NCBI GenBank assembly: GCA_018610095.1 | Contig: JAHEOB010000095.1 | Location: forward strand, 1 to 6,036 | Reading direction: 5' to 3' | Length of the DNA stretch: 6,036 nucleotides | From: Halothece sp. MAG | GTDB lineage: Bacteria; Cyanobacteriota; Cyanobacteriia; Cyanobacteriales; Rubidibacteraceae | Shown here: positions 1 through 5,925 of the stretch, piece after piece | Layout: the number at the start of each line of letters is the position of its first letter | Numbering within the stretch: the first letter of the stretch is position 1 | Program-made: the position numbers and the translations under genes | The notes under the pieces: generated by a model | Seen by the model: the letters and a program-made list of their open reading frames with translations, nothing else | What the model was told of the DNA's origin: nothing | The model's database searches: none

Positions 1-561
1 ACCGCAGAACAAGAAACCCAAATTGATGTCGGGGAGAATGCTTGTTTAGAGTATCTTCCTAGAGAAATGATTGTTTTTGACAAAGCACAATATCGTCAAC
101 GTTTAAAAGTGAATCTTGCTTCGACAGCAACTTGGCTAGGTTGGGAAATTGTTCGTTTTGGGCGTTCCGCGAGAGGAGAGAAATTTCAGCAGGGAGATTG
201 GCGTTCCGCAACCCAAGTTTGGCAGGATGAACAATTAATTTGGGTGGATCGCGGTTGGCTACCAGGGAGCAAACAGGTATGGGAAAGCCCTCATGGATTA
301 GGAGGCTATCCCTTAGTGGGAACATTGGTTTGGGTCGGAAAACCAGTTTCTTCACAATTAATCACTCAAGTGCGAGAATTATGGGAAGAAACTGACGCAA
401 CAGCAGAGGCAGGAACAACCCAATTAATGTCAGGATTATTGTGTCGTTATCGAGGAAATTCTCGTGCGAAAGTGGTAAACTGGTTTATTAAGATTTGGCG
501 ATTATTACGTCAATGGAATGGGCAAGTTAGCCCGGTTACGCCTCGGATTTGGCATATTTAA
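1..561 (+). CDS. ureD: Urease accessory protein UreD (UreH), 5' end missing
   Basis: This is the C-terminal part of UreD, the scaffold chaperone that binds apo-urease and, with UreF and UreG, delivers nickel and CO2 to the active site in the cytoplasm. The frame is open from base 1 and gives 186 residues before the TAA at 559-561. The gene therefore begins outside the window, and the ATG at 67 is an internal methionine. Family-typical stretches are visible: LEYLPRE near residues 16-22, then TWLGWEIVRFGRSARGE, a WRSATQVWQD segment and SPHGLGGYPLVG. Complete UreD proteins are usually about 270-300 residues, so roughly the first third is missing. It is the first visible gene of a ureD-A-B-x-C series, and ureA follows after 25 bases, suggesting co-transcription. 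The operon promoter, and any NtcA site, would lie upstream and cannot be seen. The family call is secure from the conserved blocks. Confidence 0.95.
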   Translation, partial: TAEQETQIDVGENACLEYLPREMIVFDKAQYRQRLKVNLASTATWLGWEIVRFGRSARGEKFQQGDWRSATQVWQDEQLIWVDRGWLPGSKQVWESPHGLGGYPLVGTLVWVGKPVSSQLITQVRELWEETDATAEAGTTQLMSGLLCRYRGNSRAKVVNWFIKIWRLLRQWNGQVSPVTPRIWHI

Positions 562-586
562 GATGCAGTTTTGTCATTAAATTGCT

Positions 587-889
587 ATGGAACTTTCACC
601 TCAAGAAAAAGACAAATTATCCATTTTTACGGCTGGACTGTTAGCAGAAAGACGTAAAGAAAAAGGATTAAAATTAAATTATCCCGAAGCGGTGGCTTAT
701 ATTTCCGCTAGTTTATTAGAAGGAGCGCGAGAAGGTCGTTCTGTAGCTGATTTAATGAACTATGGAAAAACGTTACTCACTCGCGACGATGTCATGGAAG
801 GGGTTCCGGAAATGGTCGATGAAGTCCAAGTGGAAGCAACCTTTCCTGATGGCACGAAGTTAATAACAGTTCATCATCCCATTGTTTAA
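587..889 (+). CDS. ureA: Urease gamma subunit UreA
   Basis: UreA is the smallest structural subunit of bacterial three-chain urease, which hydrolyses urea to ammonia and carbamate in the cytoplasm. The 100-residue length is exactly that of the family. The sequence runs from the typical MELSPQEKDKL start, through LLAERRKEKGLKLNYPEAVA and the LLEGAREGRSVADLM helix, to the C-terminal VQVEATFPDGTKLITVHHPI strand. The ATG at 587 gives the standard N-terminus. No clear Shine-Dalgarno sequence lies before it in the 25-base gap after ureD, so translation may depend on coupling or on a weak site. ureB follows 12 bases after its stop. No missing residues or frame problems are seen. Confidence 0.98.
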   Translation: MELSPQEKDKLSIFTAGLLAERRKEKGLKLNYPEAVAYISASLLEGAREGRSVADLMNYGKTLLTRDDVMEGVPEMVDEVQVEATFPDGTKLITVHHPIV

Positions 890-895
890 GGAGAG
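890..895 (+). promoter_or_regulatory. Ribosome binding site of ureB
   Basis: GGAGAG lies directly after the ureA stop codon. It is about 6-8 bases before the ATG at 902 but almost touches the in-frame TTG at 896. This spacing decides in favour of the ATG at 902 as the ureB start. Confidence 0.75.
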
Positions 896-901
896 TTGGT
901 A

Positions 902-1207
902 ATGATACCAGGAGAAATGCAGATTCAATCCGGAGAAATTGAATTAAATCAAGGTCGAGAATTGAAATCCATTTACGTTGCCAATACAGGAGATCGTCCC
1001 ATCCAAGTGGGATCGCATTTTCACTTTTATGAAGTCAATTCTGCTTTGCAATTTGATCGCGAAGCAGCTAAAGGCATGCGGTTAAATGTTCCTGCGGGAA
1101 CAGCAATTCGGTTTGAACCAGGGGATGAACGGGAAGTGGAATTAGTCGCGATCGCGGGTCGTCGTGAAATTTACGGTTTTAATGGTCAGATCAATGGTAA
1201 ACTTTAG
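902..1207 (+). CDS. ureB: Urease beta subunit UreB
   Basis: UreB is the second structural chain of the (UreABC)3 urease trimer. The protein is 101 residues, the usual size. It begins with the hallmark MIPGEM and carries the GSHFHFYEVN segment with its histidine pair (residues about 39-41), then RLNVPAGTAIRFEPGDEREVELV and the C-terminal GFNGQINGKL. The open frame extends back to a TTG at 896, but the ATG at 902 has a well-placed ribosome binding site and gives the family's normal N-terminus. The C-terminus looks complete although the last bases are also used by the next gene, whose most likely ATG at 1194 overlaps ureB by 14 bases in another frame. A HIP1 octamer lies inside the gene at 1148-1155. 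Confidence 0.97.
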   Translation: MIPGEMQIQSGEIELNQGRELKSIYVANTGDRPIQVGSHFHFYEVNSALQFDREAAKGMRLNVPAGTAIRFEPGDEREVELVAIAGRREIYGFNGQINGKL

Positions 1208-1940
1208 CACCGTTAAACAAATAATTAGAAAATCGCAAGGCTCTCTAGTTGGTGTATTCTTGTTGGGTAGTTTATTACCAGCAGAAGTCAACGCCCAACA
1301 AACTGATTCTTGTCATCCCGATCCCAATGCTGAAGCCCCACAGTATATTTTGGGGTATGGCAGTTTAATGGAAAAAGAATCTCGAACTCGTACAACAGCT
1401 GAAATTAAAGACGTTACACCAGTGTTTGTCTCGGGGTTTGAACGAGTTTGGGGCTTTAAGGGCAAGCGAACGACTTATTTAGCTGCCATTCCCAATTCAG
1501 AAAGTCGGTTTAATGCAGTTACCTATGCACTTAAGGATTTCGACCAATTAACTGCGACAGATCGCCGAGAGAGCGGATATTGTCGAGAACAAGTTGCTCA
1601 CAATCAGTTAGAGGTTTTAGCGGGTTCGATTCCAGATAATGCTCAGATTTGGATCTATACCCTTGAGGATAATAATCCTGATCAGCCCAATTATAACCAC
1701 CCAATTGTACAAAGTTATGTCGATATTTTCTTAAATGGTTGCTTACAACAACAAGAGAATTTTGATTTAGAAGGGTTTGCAGAAACTTGTGTTGAAACCA
1801 CTCAAAACTGGTCCCCCTATTGGGTCAATGATCGAATCTATCCCCGTAGACCATTTATTCATCAACCTAATGCAGAAAAGATTGATCAGTTATTGAAAAA
1901 CCAATTACCGCAAGTCTTTAAATATCGCAGTATTGAATAA
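1194..1940 (+). CDS. Exported gamma-glutamylcyclotransferase-like (AIG2/ChaC-type fold) protein inserted between ureB and ureC
   Basis: From the ATG at 1194 the protein has 248 residues. Residues 1-34 look like a Sec signal peptide: a basic start (K8, R12, K13), a hydrophobic core GVFLLGSLLPA, then VNA as a plausible signal peptidase I site before QQ. No lipobox cysteine is present. The mature part has the two marks of the gamma-glutamylcyclotransferase superfamily: the substrate-loop motif GYGSLM (residues 54-59) and TDRRESGYCR (about 122-131), whose glutamate E126 aligns with the general acid/base of ChaC and GGCT enzymes. Known members release 5-oxoproline from gamma-glutamyl peptides, gamma-glutamyl amines or glutathione; the substrate here cannot be told. 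Four cysteines (40, 130, 183, 199) could form disulfides outside the cytoplasm. Earlier in-frame starts exist (GTG 1164, ATG 1182), but 1194 gives the best signal peptide; none has a strong ribosome binding site, so coupling to ureB is likely. The ureC start follows the stop by 22 bases. The superfamily is fairly sure, the function unknown. Confidence 0.82.
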   Translation: MVNFSTVKQIIRKSQGSLVGVFLLGSLLPAEVNAQQTDSCHPDPNAEAPQYILGYGSLMEKESRTRTTAEIKDVTPVFVSGFERVWGFKGKRTTYLAAIPNSESRFNAVTYALKDFDQLTATDRRESGYCREQVAHNQLEVLAGSIPDNAQIWIYTLEDNNPDQPNYNHPIVQSYVDIFLNGCLQQQENFDLEGFAETCVETTQNWSPYWVNDRIYPRRPFIHQPNAEKIDQLLKNQLPQVFKYRSIE

Positions 1941-1946
1941 TTGAGT

Positions 1947-1953
1947 AAGGAGA
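1947..1953 (+). promoter_or_regulatory. Ribosome binding site of ureC
   Basis: AAGGAGA lies between the stop of the cyclotransferase-like gene and the ureC ATG at 1963, at a spacing of about 9-10 bases. It is the strongest ribosome binding site on the + strand here and supports the ATG at 1963 over the in-frame ATG at 1975. ureC can thus be translated independently of the gene before it. Confidence 0.8.
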
Positions 1954-1962
1954 ACGACAAAA

Positions 1963-3681
1963 ATGAGTTATCATATGGAACGCCAAGCCTACGCGGATAA
2001 TTTTGGTCCCACGGTGGGCGATCGCGTGCGTTTGGCGGATACAGAATTATGGATTGAAGTAGAACAAGATTTGACCACCTATGGTGAAGAAGTCAAATTT
2101 GGTGGCGGGAAAGTCATTCGGGATGGCATGGGGCAATCCCCAATTTCCCGTGACCAAGGAGCGGTCGATGTGGTGATTACCAATGCCTTGATTTTGGATT
2201 GGTGGGGCATTATCAAAGCAGATGTGGGAATCAAAGATGGCAGAATCGCCAAAATTGGTAAAGCGGGAAATCCCTATATTCAAGACAATGTGGATATTAT
2301 TATTGGTCCAGCCACCGAAGCGATTGCTGGAGAAGGAATGATTCTGACCGCTGGCGGGGTGGATAGCCATATTCACTTTGTTTGTCCCCAATTGGTGGAA
2401 ACCGCGATCGCCTCAGGAATTACCACGATGTTTGGCGGGGGAACGGGTCCTGCAACTGGCACCAATGCTACGACCTGTACCCCCGGATCATGGAATATTC
2501 AGATGATGCTACAAGCTGCGGAAGCCTTTCCCATGAACTTAGGCTTTTTTGGAAAAGGGAATAGTTCGCAACCCCAAGGTCTTGAGGAAGAAGTCAAAGC
2601 AGGGGCAATGGGATTGAAACTTCATGAAGACTGGGGAACAACCCCAGCAGCCATTGATAATTGTCTCTCAGTGGCTGATAATTATGATGTGCAGGTAGCG
2701 ATCCACACCGATACCCTAAACGAGGCAGGGTTTGTTGAAAATAGCATCAATGCGTTTCAGGGCAGAACCATTCACACCTATCACACGGAAGGAGCTGGGG
2801 GAGGTCATGCTCCTGATATTATCAAAGTGTGTGGGGAAAGTAATGTCCTCCCTTCATCCACCAATCCCACTCGCCCTTATACCACCAACACCTTAGAAGA
2901 ACACTTGGATATGTTGATGGTATGTCACCATTTAGATCGCAATATTCCAGAAGATGTGGCGTTTGCTGAATCGCGAATCCGTCGGGAAACGATCGCAGCA
3001 GAAGATATTTTGCATGATCTAGGAGCTTTTAGTGTCATCGGATCAGACTCACAGGCAATGGGGCGCGTGGGAGAAAACATTATTCGCAGTTGGCAAACCG
3101 CCCATAAAATGAAAATGCAACGGGGTTTATTACCCTCTCCTGATAATTCTAGCGAAAGCCATGATAATTTTCGGGCGAAACGATATATCGCAAAATACAC
3201 CATTAACCCCGCAATGATTCACGGGATTAGTCATCATGTCGGTTCGATTGAACAGGGAAAACTAGCAGATTTGTGTTTATGGAAACCCAGTTCTTTTGGT
3301 GTTAAACCGCAACTGGTTTTAAAAGGAGGCGCGATCGCGCAGGCCCAAATGGGTGATCCGAACGCTAGTATTCCGACACCACAACCAGTTCACATGCGAC
3401 CGATGTTTGCCAGTTACGGGGATGCCATTCCTCGCACCTGTCTTACCTTTGTTTCGCAAGCAGGTATGGAAGCGAATGTTGGAGAACAACTAGCCTTGGA
3501 AAAACAGGTAGTTGCTGTTGCCAACACCCGAGAGATTGGCAAAGCAGATATGAAACTCAACACTGCTCAACCCAATATTGAAGTTAATCCCGAAACCTAT
3601 GAAGTTAAAGCAGATGGGGAACTTTTAACCTGTGAACCCGCAACTCACTTACCCATGGCGCAACGCTATTTTCTGTTTTAA
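1963..3681 (+). CDS. ureC: Urease alpha subunit UreC (catalytic)
   Basis: UreC is the catalytic chain of urease, carrying the dinuclear nickel centre of the amidohydrolase fold in the cytoplasm. The protein is 572 residues, close to the usual 567-572. Every active-site residue can be found: nickel ligands H136 and H138 (in DSHIHF), carbamylated K219 (in GLKLHEDWG), H248, H274 and D362 (in GSDSQAMGRVG), substrate-binding H221, and the mobile flap with C321-H322 (in MVCHHLD) and R338. Each matches the Klebsiella numbering shifted by two. The start MSYHMERQAYADNFGPTVGDRVRLAD is typical. The C-terminal LPMAQRYFLF is complete. The TAA at 3679-3681 overlaps the stop of the convergent thiL by four bases. 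HIP1 octamers lie at 2018, 2404 and 3331. The enzyme should be functional once the accessory proteins UreD, UreF and UreG, the last two encoded elsewhere, have loaded nickel. Confidence 0.99.
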   Translation: MSYHMERQAYADNFGPTVGDRVRLADTELWIEVEQDLTTYGEEVKFGGGKVIRDGMGQSPISRDQGAVDVVITNALILDWWGIIKADVGIKDGRIAKIGKAGNPYIQDNVDIIIGPATEAIAGEGMILTAGGVDSHIHFVCPQLVETAIASGITTMFGGGTGPATGTNATTCTPGSWNIQMMLQAAEAFPMNLGFFGKGNSSQPQGLEEEVKAGAMGLKLHEDWGTTPAAIDNCLSVADNYDVQVAIHTDTLNEAGFVENSINAFQGRTIHTYHTEGAGGGHAPDIIKVCGESNVLPSSTNPTRPYTTNTLEEHLDMLMVCHHLDRNIPEDVAFAESRIRRETIAAEDILHDLGAFSVIGSDSQAMGRVGENIIRSWQTAHKMKMQRGLLPSPDNSSESHDNFRAKRYIAKYTINPAMIHGISHHVGSIEQGKLADLCLWKPSSFGVKPQLVLKGGAIAQAQMGDPNASIPTPQPVHMRPMFASYGDAIPRTCLTFVSQAGMEANVGEQLALEKQVVAVANTREIGKADMKLNTAQPNIEVNPETYEVKADGELLTCEPATHLPMAQRYFLF

Positions 3682-4673
3682 CTCCAATGTTGAAAGCCTT
3701 GGGTGAGATCGAGAGAAACTTCAGAATCTTCTAGCGTAATTGTGGAATCAGCAGTAATTTCTCCCATAATCGTTGCAGTACCATTGAGCGATCGCTGCAA
3801 CTGTTGCGCTTGTTGAGGAGGCAAAGTTAGCACTAATTCAAAATCTTCTCCGCCATACAAACTCCATTGCAATGCCTGTTGTAAACCTACCCATGGAACG
3901 ACCTCTTTGGGAATAGGAAGATGAGATTGCTTAATTGTTGCCCCAACGCCACTTGCTTGACAAATTTGAATGACAGCATCCGCTAAGCCATCACTACTAT
4001 CCATTCCCCCAATACGAAAGGGTGGTTGAATTGTCTCTAATAGGGGAACAATATCTAAACGAGGTTTCGGACGTTGATGGGCTTTGATTAGTTTTTCACG
4101 GGCAGTTGCTTCTAATTCTTGCTGTCTTTCGGGGTGGAAGAGTAACTCTAAGCCAGCACGGGATAAACCATGGTCTCCTGTTACTAAAATGACATCACCC
4201 ACTTGGGCATCCTGACGACGAATCACTCGTTGTGGTTGTACTTTTCCGATCGCGGTAATGGCAAGGGTAATAACTGAGGAGGCAGTAACATCACCTCCCC
4301 ATAACAAAGTTTTATACTGCTGGAGACACTCACTTAACCCTTGATAAACGCCTTCAATCCAAGCCACTGAAACCGTACTGGGCAAACTTAAGCTAACCGT
4401 AATACCTAATGGGGTGGCTCCCATCGCTGCTAAATCCGATAAATTGGCAGCGATCGCGCGCCAACCGACATCTTCTGGGGAAGTGGTGACCCCATCACGA
4501 AAATGAACGCCATCCACCAAAACATCACTACTGATAACAAGGGAATGATGACTGGGAAAATCGACCACAGCAGCATCATCCCCTACGATATCCCTTGCGC
4601 AAAAATGGTGCAGCCTTGCTAACAGGGCCTGTTCACCAATATCGGCAACTGTCAGATTAAGTGGTTGTGTCAT
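3678..4673 (-). CDS. thiL: Thiamine-monophosphate kinase ThiL
   Basis: ThiL uses ATP to convert thiamine monophosphate to thiamine diphosphate, the last step of cofactor synthesis, in the cytoplasm. The 331-residue product from the ATG at 4673 matches the usual length of about 325. Motifs of the PurM/ThiL fold appear in order: GDDAAVV (31-37), SSDVLVDGVHF (48-58), NLSDLAAMGATPLG (77-90), WGGDVTAS (125-132), VTGDHGLSRAGL (164-175), GGMDSSDGLADA (222-233) and YGGEDFEL (273-280), with the Asp residues that bind Mg-ATP kept. The frame extends upstream to a TTG at 4688, but the ATG at 4673 gives the normal N-terminus, in which the DIGEQ segment follows about ten residues in. No ribosome binding site is visible. 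The start overlaps the end of the cyclophilin gene by 17 bases, so translational coupling is likely. The gene ends tail-to-tail with ureC. No TPP riboswitch is seen, and none is expected inside an operon. Confidence 0.97.
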   Translation of the reverse strand: MTQPLNLTVADIGEQALLARLHHFCARDIVGDDAAVVDFPSHHSLVISSDVLVDGVHFRDGVTTSPEDVGWRAIAANLSDLAAMGATPLGITVSLSLPSTVSVAWIEGVYQGLSECLQQYKTLLWGGDVTASSVITLAITAIGKVQPQRVIRRQDAQVGDVILVTGDHGLSRAGLELLFHPERQQELEATAREKLIKAHQRPKPRLDIVPLLETIQPPFRIGGMDSSDGLADAVIQICQASGVGATIKQSHLPIPKEVVPWVGLQQALQWSLYGGEDFELVLTLPPQQAQQLQRSLNGTATIMGEITADSTITLEDSEVSLDLTQGFQHWS

Positions 4674-5832
4674 CGTTGCTGTTGGCAACTGTTTGGGGAC
4701 GTTCTAAGTTTTCAAGCCCATTGATCACTTCCGCAGAGATAATTTGATCTCCGACTTTAATATCCTCTAGGATTTCATCTCCTTCCACGGTGTAACCAAA
4801 GACCGCATAACGCCCATCCATGAAGTTAGCCCCCGGTGGGGTCAATTCCGAGTCAAATTTGAAGAAGAAAAACTGGGACGAACCCCCATTGGGATCATCA
4901 CTCGGACGCGCGATCGCGACTGCGCCATTAGCGGAAAACGGCAATACCGGTTGAGCTTGATATCGTCCTAATTGTTCTAATGTTGCTCCATACATGGGTT
5001 TTTCATCCCCTCTAACTAAAATTTCCAAGGGAATGGATCGATATTCACCTGTTTCAGGATCAATAAACCCTTCTTCTGGGCCGGGGGGATTACCGGTTTG
5101 AACCACGAAATCATTGACCCGATTAAATTCTAATCCATCATAAAAGCCGCGATCGACTAAATCAACGAAGTTACCTGCACTAATCGGGGCACTATAACCA
5201 TCAACAATAACAGTTAAATCCCCTTTATTGGTTTCTACTTCGACGGTGGCACGCCCTTTTAATCGAGGCAGATGCGCATATTCTTCTGGAATTTCAAAGG
5301 GAAACTCATCCACTAATAACGCTTCGAGATCATCAAGCTGATTAAGCATCTCTCGGCGTTTAATCCAAACTTGTTCCAAATCACGCTGATCCGTTACTTC
5401 TCGTAACTCATTTAACTTAGTTTTCAGTTCCGGAAGTAATTCTTTAACTGCCTCACGATTACCGTCAGGAGTATTCGCTAATAATTCTTGAGTTTTAGAA
5501 TTTAAAACCCGACTTGCCTGTTTAATATCCTGATTAACTGCCCCCCAACGTTTCGCCCGTAATTGCAATCCGATATCTTCAATACTACGCTGTAAATCAC
5601 GAGCAGCGTAATTTTCAAAGGGAAGCGAATATCTTAATAAAGAGGTGGGATCGGTAATGGCTTCTCCCTTGGGAAGGGCACTTTGACGGGGTTGCTCTTG
5701 TGGTTGTTCCCCATCTCGACCAAAGAAATCAAAATCCCACCACGCACCACTCAGCCCAATGGAAAGACTAATCAGTAATACAATGGTGAAACTGGCTCGA
5801 ATGAAGGGTTGTAATTGTCTTAGCCTGATCAT
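4657..5832 (-). CDS. Thylakoid-lumen cyclophilin-type peptidyl-prolyl isomerase, TLP40/CYP38-like
   Basis: The 391-residue protein resembles plant TLP40/CYP38, a lumenal factor needed for photosystem II assembly, and its cyanobacterial homologues. A signal peptide covers residues 1-30 (basic MIRLRQ, hydrophobic FTIVLLISLSIGLSGA, cleavage after SGA). Next comes a DPTSLLRYSLPFENYAARDLQ segment and a charged, largely helical region to about 180 (the helical bundle of this family), then FPFEIPEEYAHLPRLKGRA and a cyclophilin domain from about 195 to 372. That domain keeps FNRV with the arginine (R238) equivalent to the catalytic Arg of cyclophilin A, FVVQTGNP, GSSQFFFF and DGRYAVFG. The His of the usual FHR is Asn and the drug-contact Trp appears to be Phe, so isomerase activity may be weak, as suspected for CYP38. 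An upstream GTG at 5862 would add ten residues before the signal peptide; the ATG at 5832 is preferred. No ribosome binding site is obvious. thiL follows with a 17-base overlap. Confidence 0.93.
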   Translation of the reverse strand: MIRLRQLQPFIRASFTIVLLISLSIGLSGAWWDFDFFGRDGEQPQEQPRQSALPKGEAITDPTSLLRYSLPFENYAARDLQRSIEDIGLQLRAKRWGAVNQDIKQASRVLNSKTQELLANTPDGNREAVKELLPELKTKLNELREVTDQRDLEQVWIKRREMLNQLDDLEALLVDEFPFEIPEEYAHLPRLKGRATVEVETNKGDLTVIVDGYSAPISAGNFVDLVDRGFYDGLEFNRVNDFVVQTGNPPGPEEGFIDPETGEYRSIPLEILVRGDEKPMYGATLEQLGRYQAQPVLPFSANGAVAIARPSDDPNGGSSQFFFFKFDSELTPPGANFMDGRYAVFGYTVEGDEILEDIKVGDQIISAEVINGLENLERPQTVANSNDDTTT

Positions 5833-5925
5833 AATTAGAAATTGGGAAAATAAAAATAACACCTAAACCTTAATTTACACGCTTGTTTGCTTTCATATCA
5901 AATTACCTTCCTTGCGAAAAATAAA
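5833..5925 (-). promoter_or_regulatory. Intergenic region likely to hold the cyclophilin-thiL promoter
   Basis: These 93 bases separate the transporter stop from the cyclophilin ATG and are the only sizeable non-coding stretch in the window. The region is AT-rich. On the - strand TATGAA (about 5897-5892) could serve as a -10 element, but I see no convincing -35 partner. I found no NtcA-type GTA-N8-TAC and no strong hairpin with a T-run that would terminate the transporter gene, so read-through from it remains possible. The promoter assignment is inference from position. Confidence 0.35.
5870..5896 (-). CDS. Possible 8-codon leader ORF with a good ribosome binding site
   Basis: In the gap before the cyclophilin gene, an ATG at 5896 opens an 8-codon frame (MKANKRVN) ending in TAA. 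AAGGAAGG lies nine bases before it (5906-5913), the best Shine-Dalgarno match on this strand, whereas neither candidate start of the cyclophilin gene has one. The stop falls 37 bases before the cyclophilin ATG. It could be a translated leader, or the purine run could be chance in AT-rich DNA. The peptide resembles nothing I recognise. Confidence 0.25.
   Translation of the reverse strand: MKANKRVN

Larger units (their letters stand above)
1148..4917. repeat. Seven HIP1 octamers (GCGATCGC)
   Basis: Perfect copies start at 1148, 2018, 2404, 3331, 3788, 4450 and 4910, and all lie inside coding sequence (ureB, three in ureC, two in thiL, one in the cyclophilin gene). At random one would expect about 0.1 in this length. 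The motif is a known overrepresented palindrome of many cyanobacterial genomes and is the main taxonomic clue. Near-matches also occur, for example at 2994 and 5149. Confidence 0.95.

Noticed and set aside
59..355. 98-residue open frame on the - strand inside ureD
   Set aside because: It lies fully inside the well-supported UreD frame and shows no family motif or ribosome binding site; a shadow frame.
896..901. TTG at 896 as the ureB start
   Set aside because: It is too close to the ribosome binding site, and the ATG at 902 gives the standard MIPGEM N-terminus.
1208..1940. Absence of HIP1 octamers in the cyclotransferase-like gene as a sign of recent transfer
   Set aside because: The gap between octamers (1156-2017) is close to the average spacing in this window, so the absence carries no weight; base composition also looks like its neighbours by eye.
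2047..2391. 114-residue open frame on the - strand inside ureC
   Set aside because: It is antisense to the most conserved part of UreC and its translation is low-complexity and unrecognisable.
2382..2564. 60-residue + strand frame inside ureC
   Set aside because: It is an out-of-frame read of UreC codons with no start signal; the UreC frame is continuous, so it is no frameshift.
2925..3203. 92-residue open frame on the - strand inside ureC
   Set aside because: Antisense to the UreC flap and D362 region; constrained by UreC codons and with no independent support.
3700..3740. Possible terminator hairpin just past ureC (AGAA...TTCT)
   Set aside because: The stem is only about four weak pairs, has no T-run, and lies inside thiL coding sequence.
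5833..5862. GTG at 5862 as the cyclophilin start
   Set aside because: It would add a hydrophobic ten-residue extension before an otherwise good signal peptide and has no ribosome binding site; it cannot be fully excluded.
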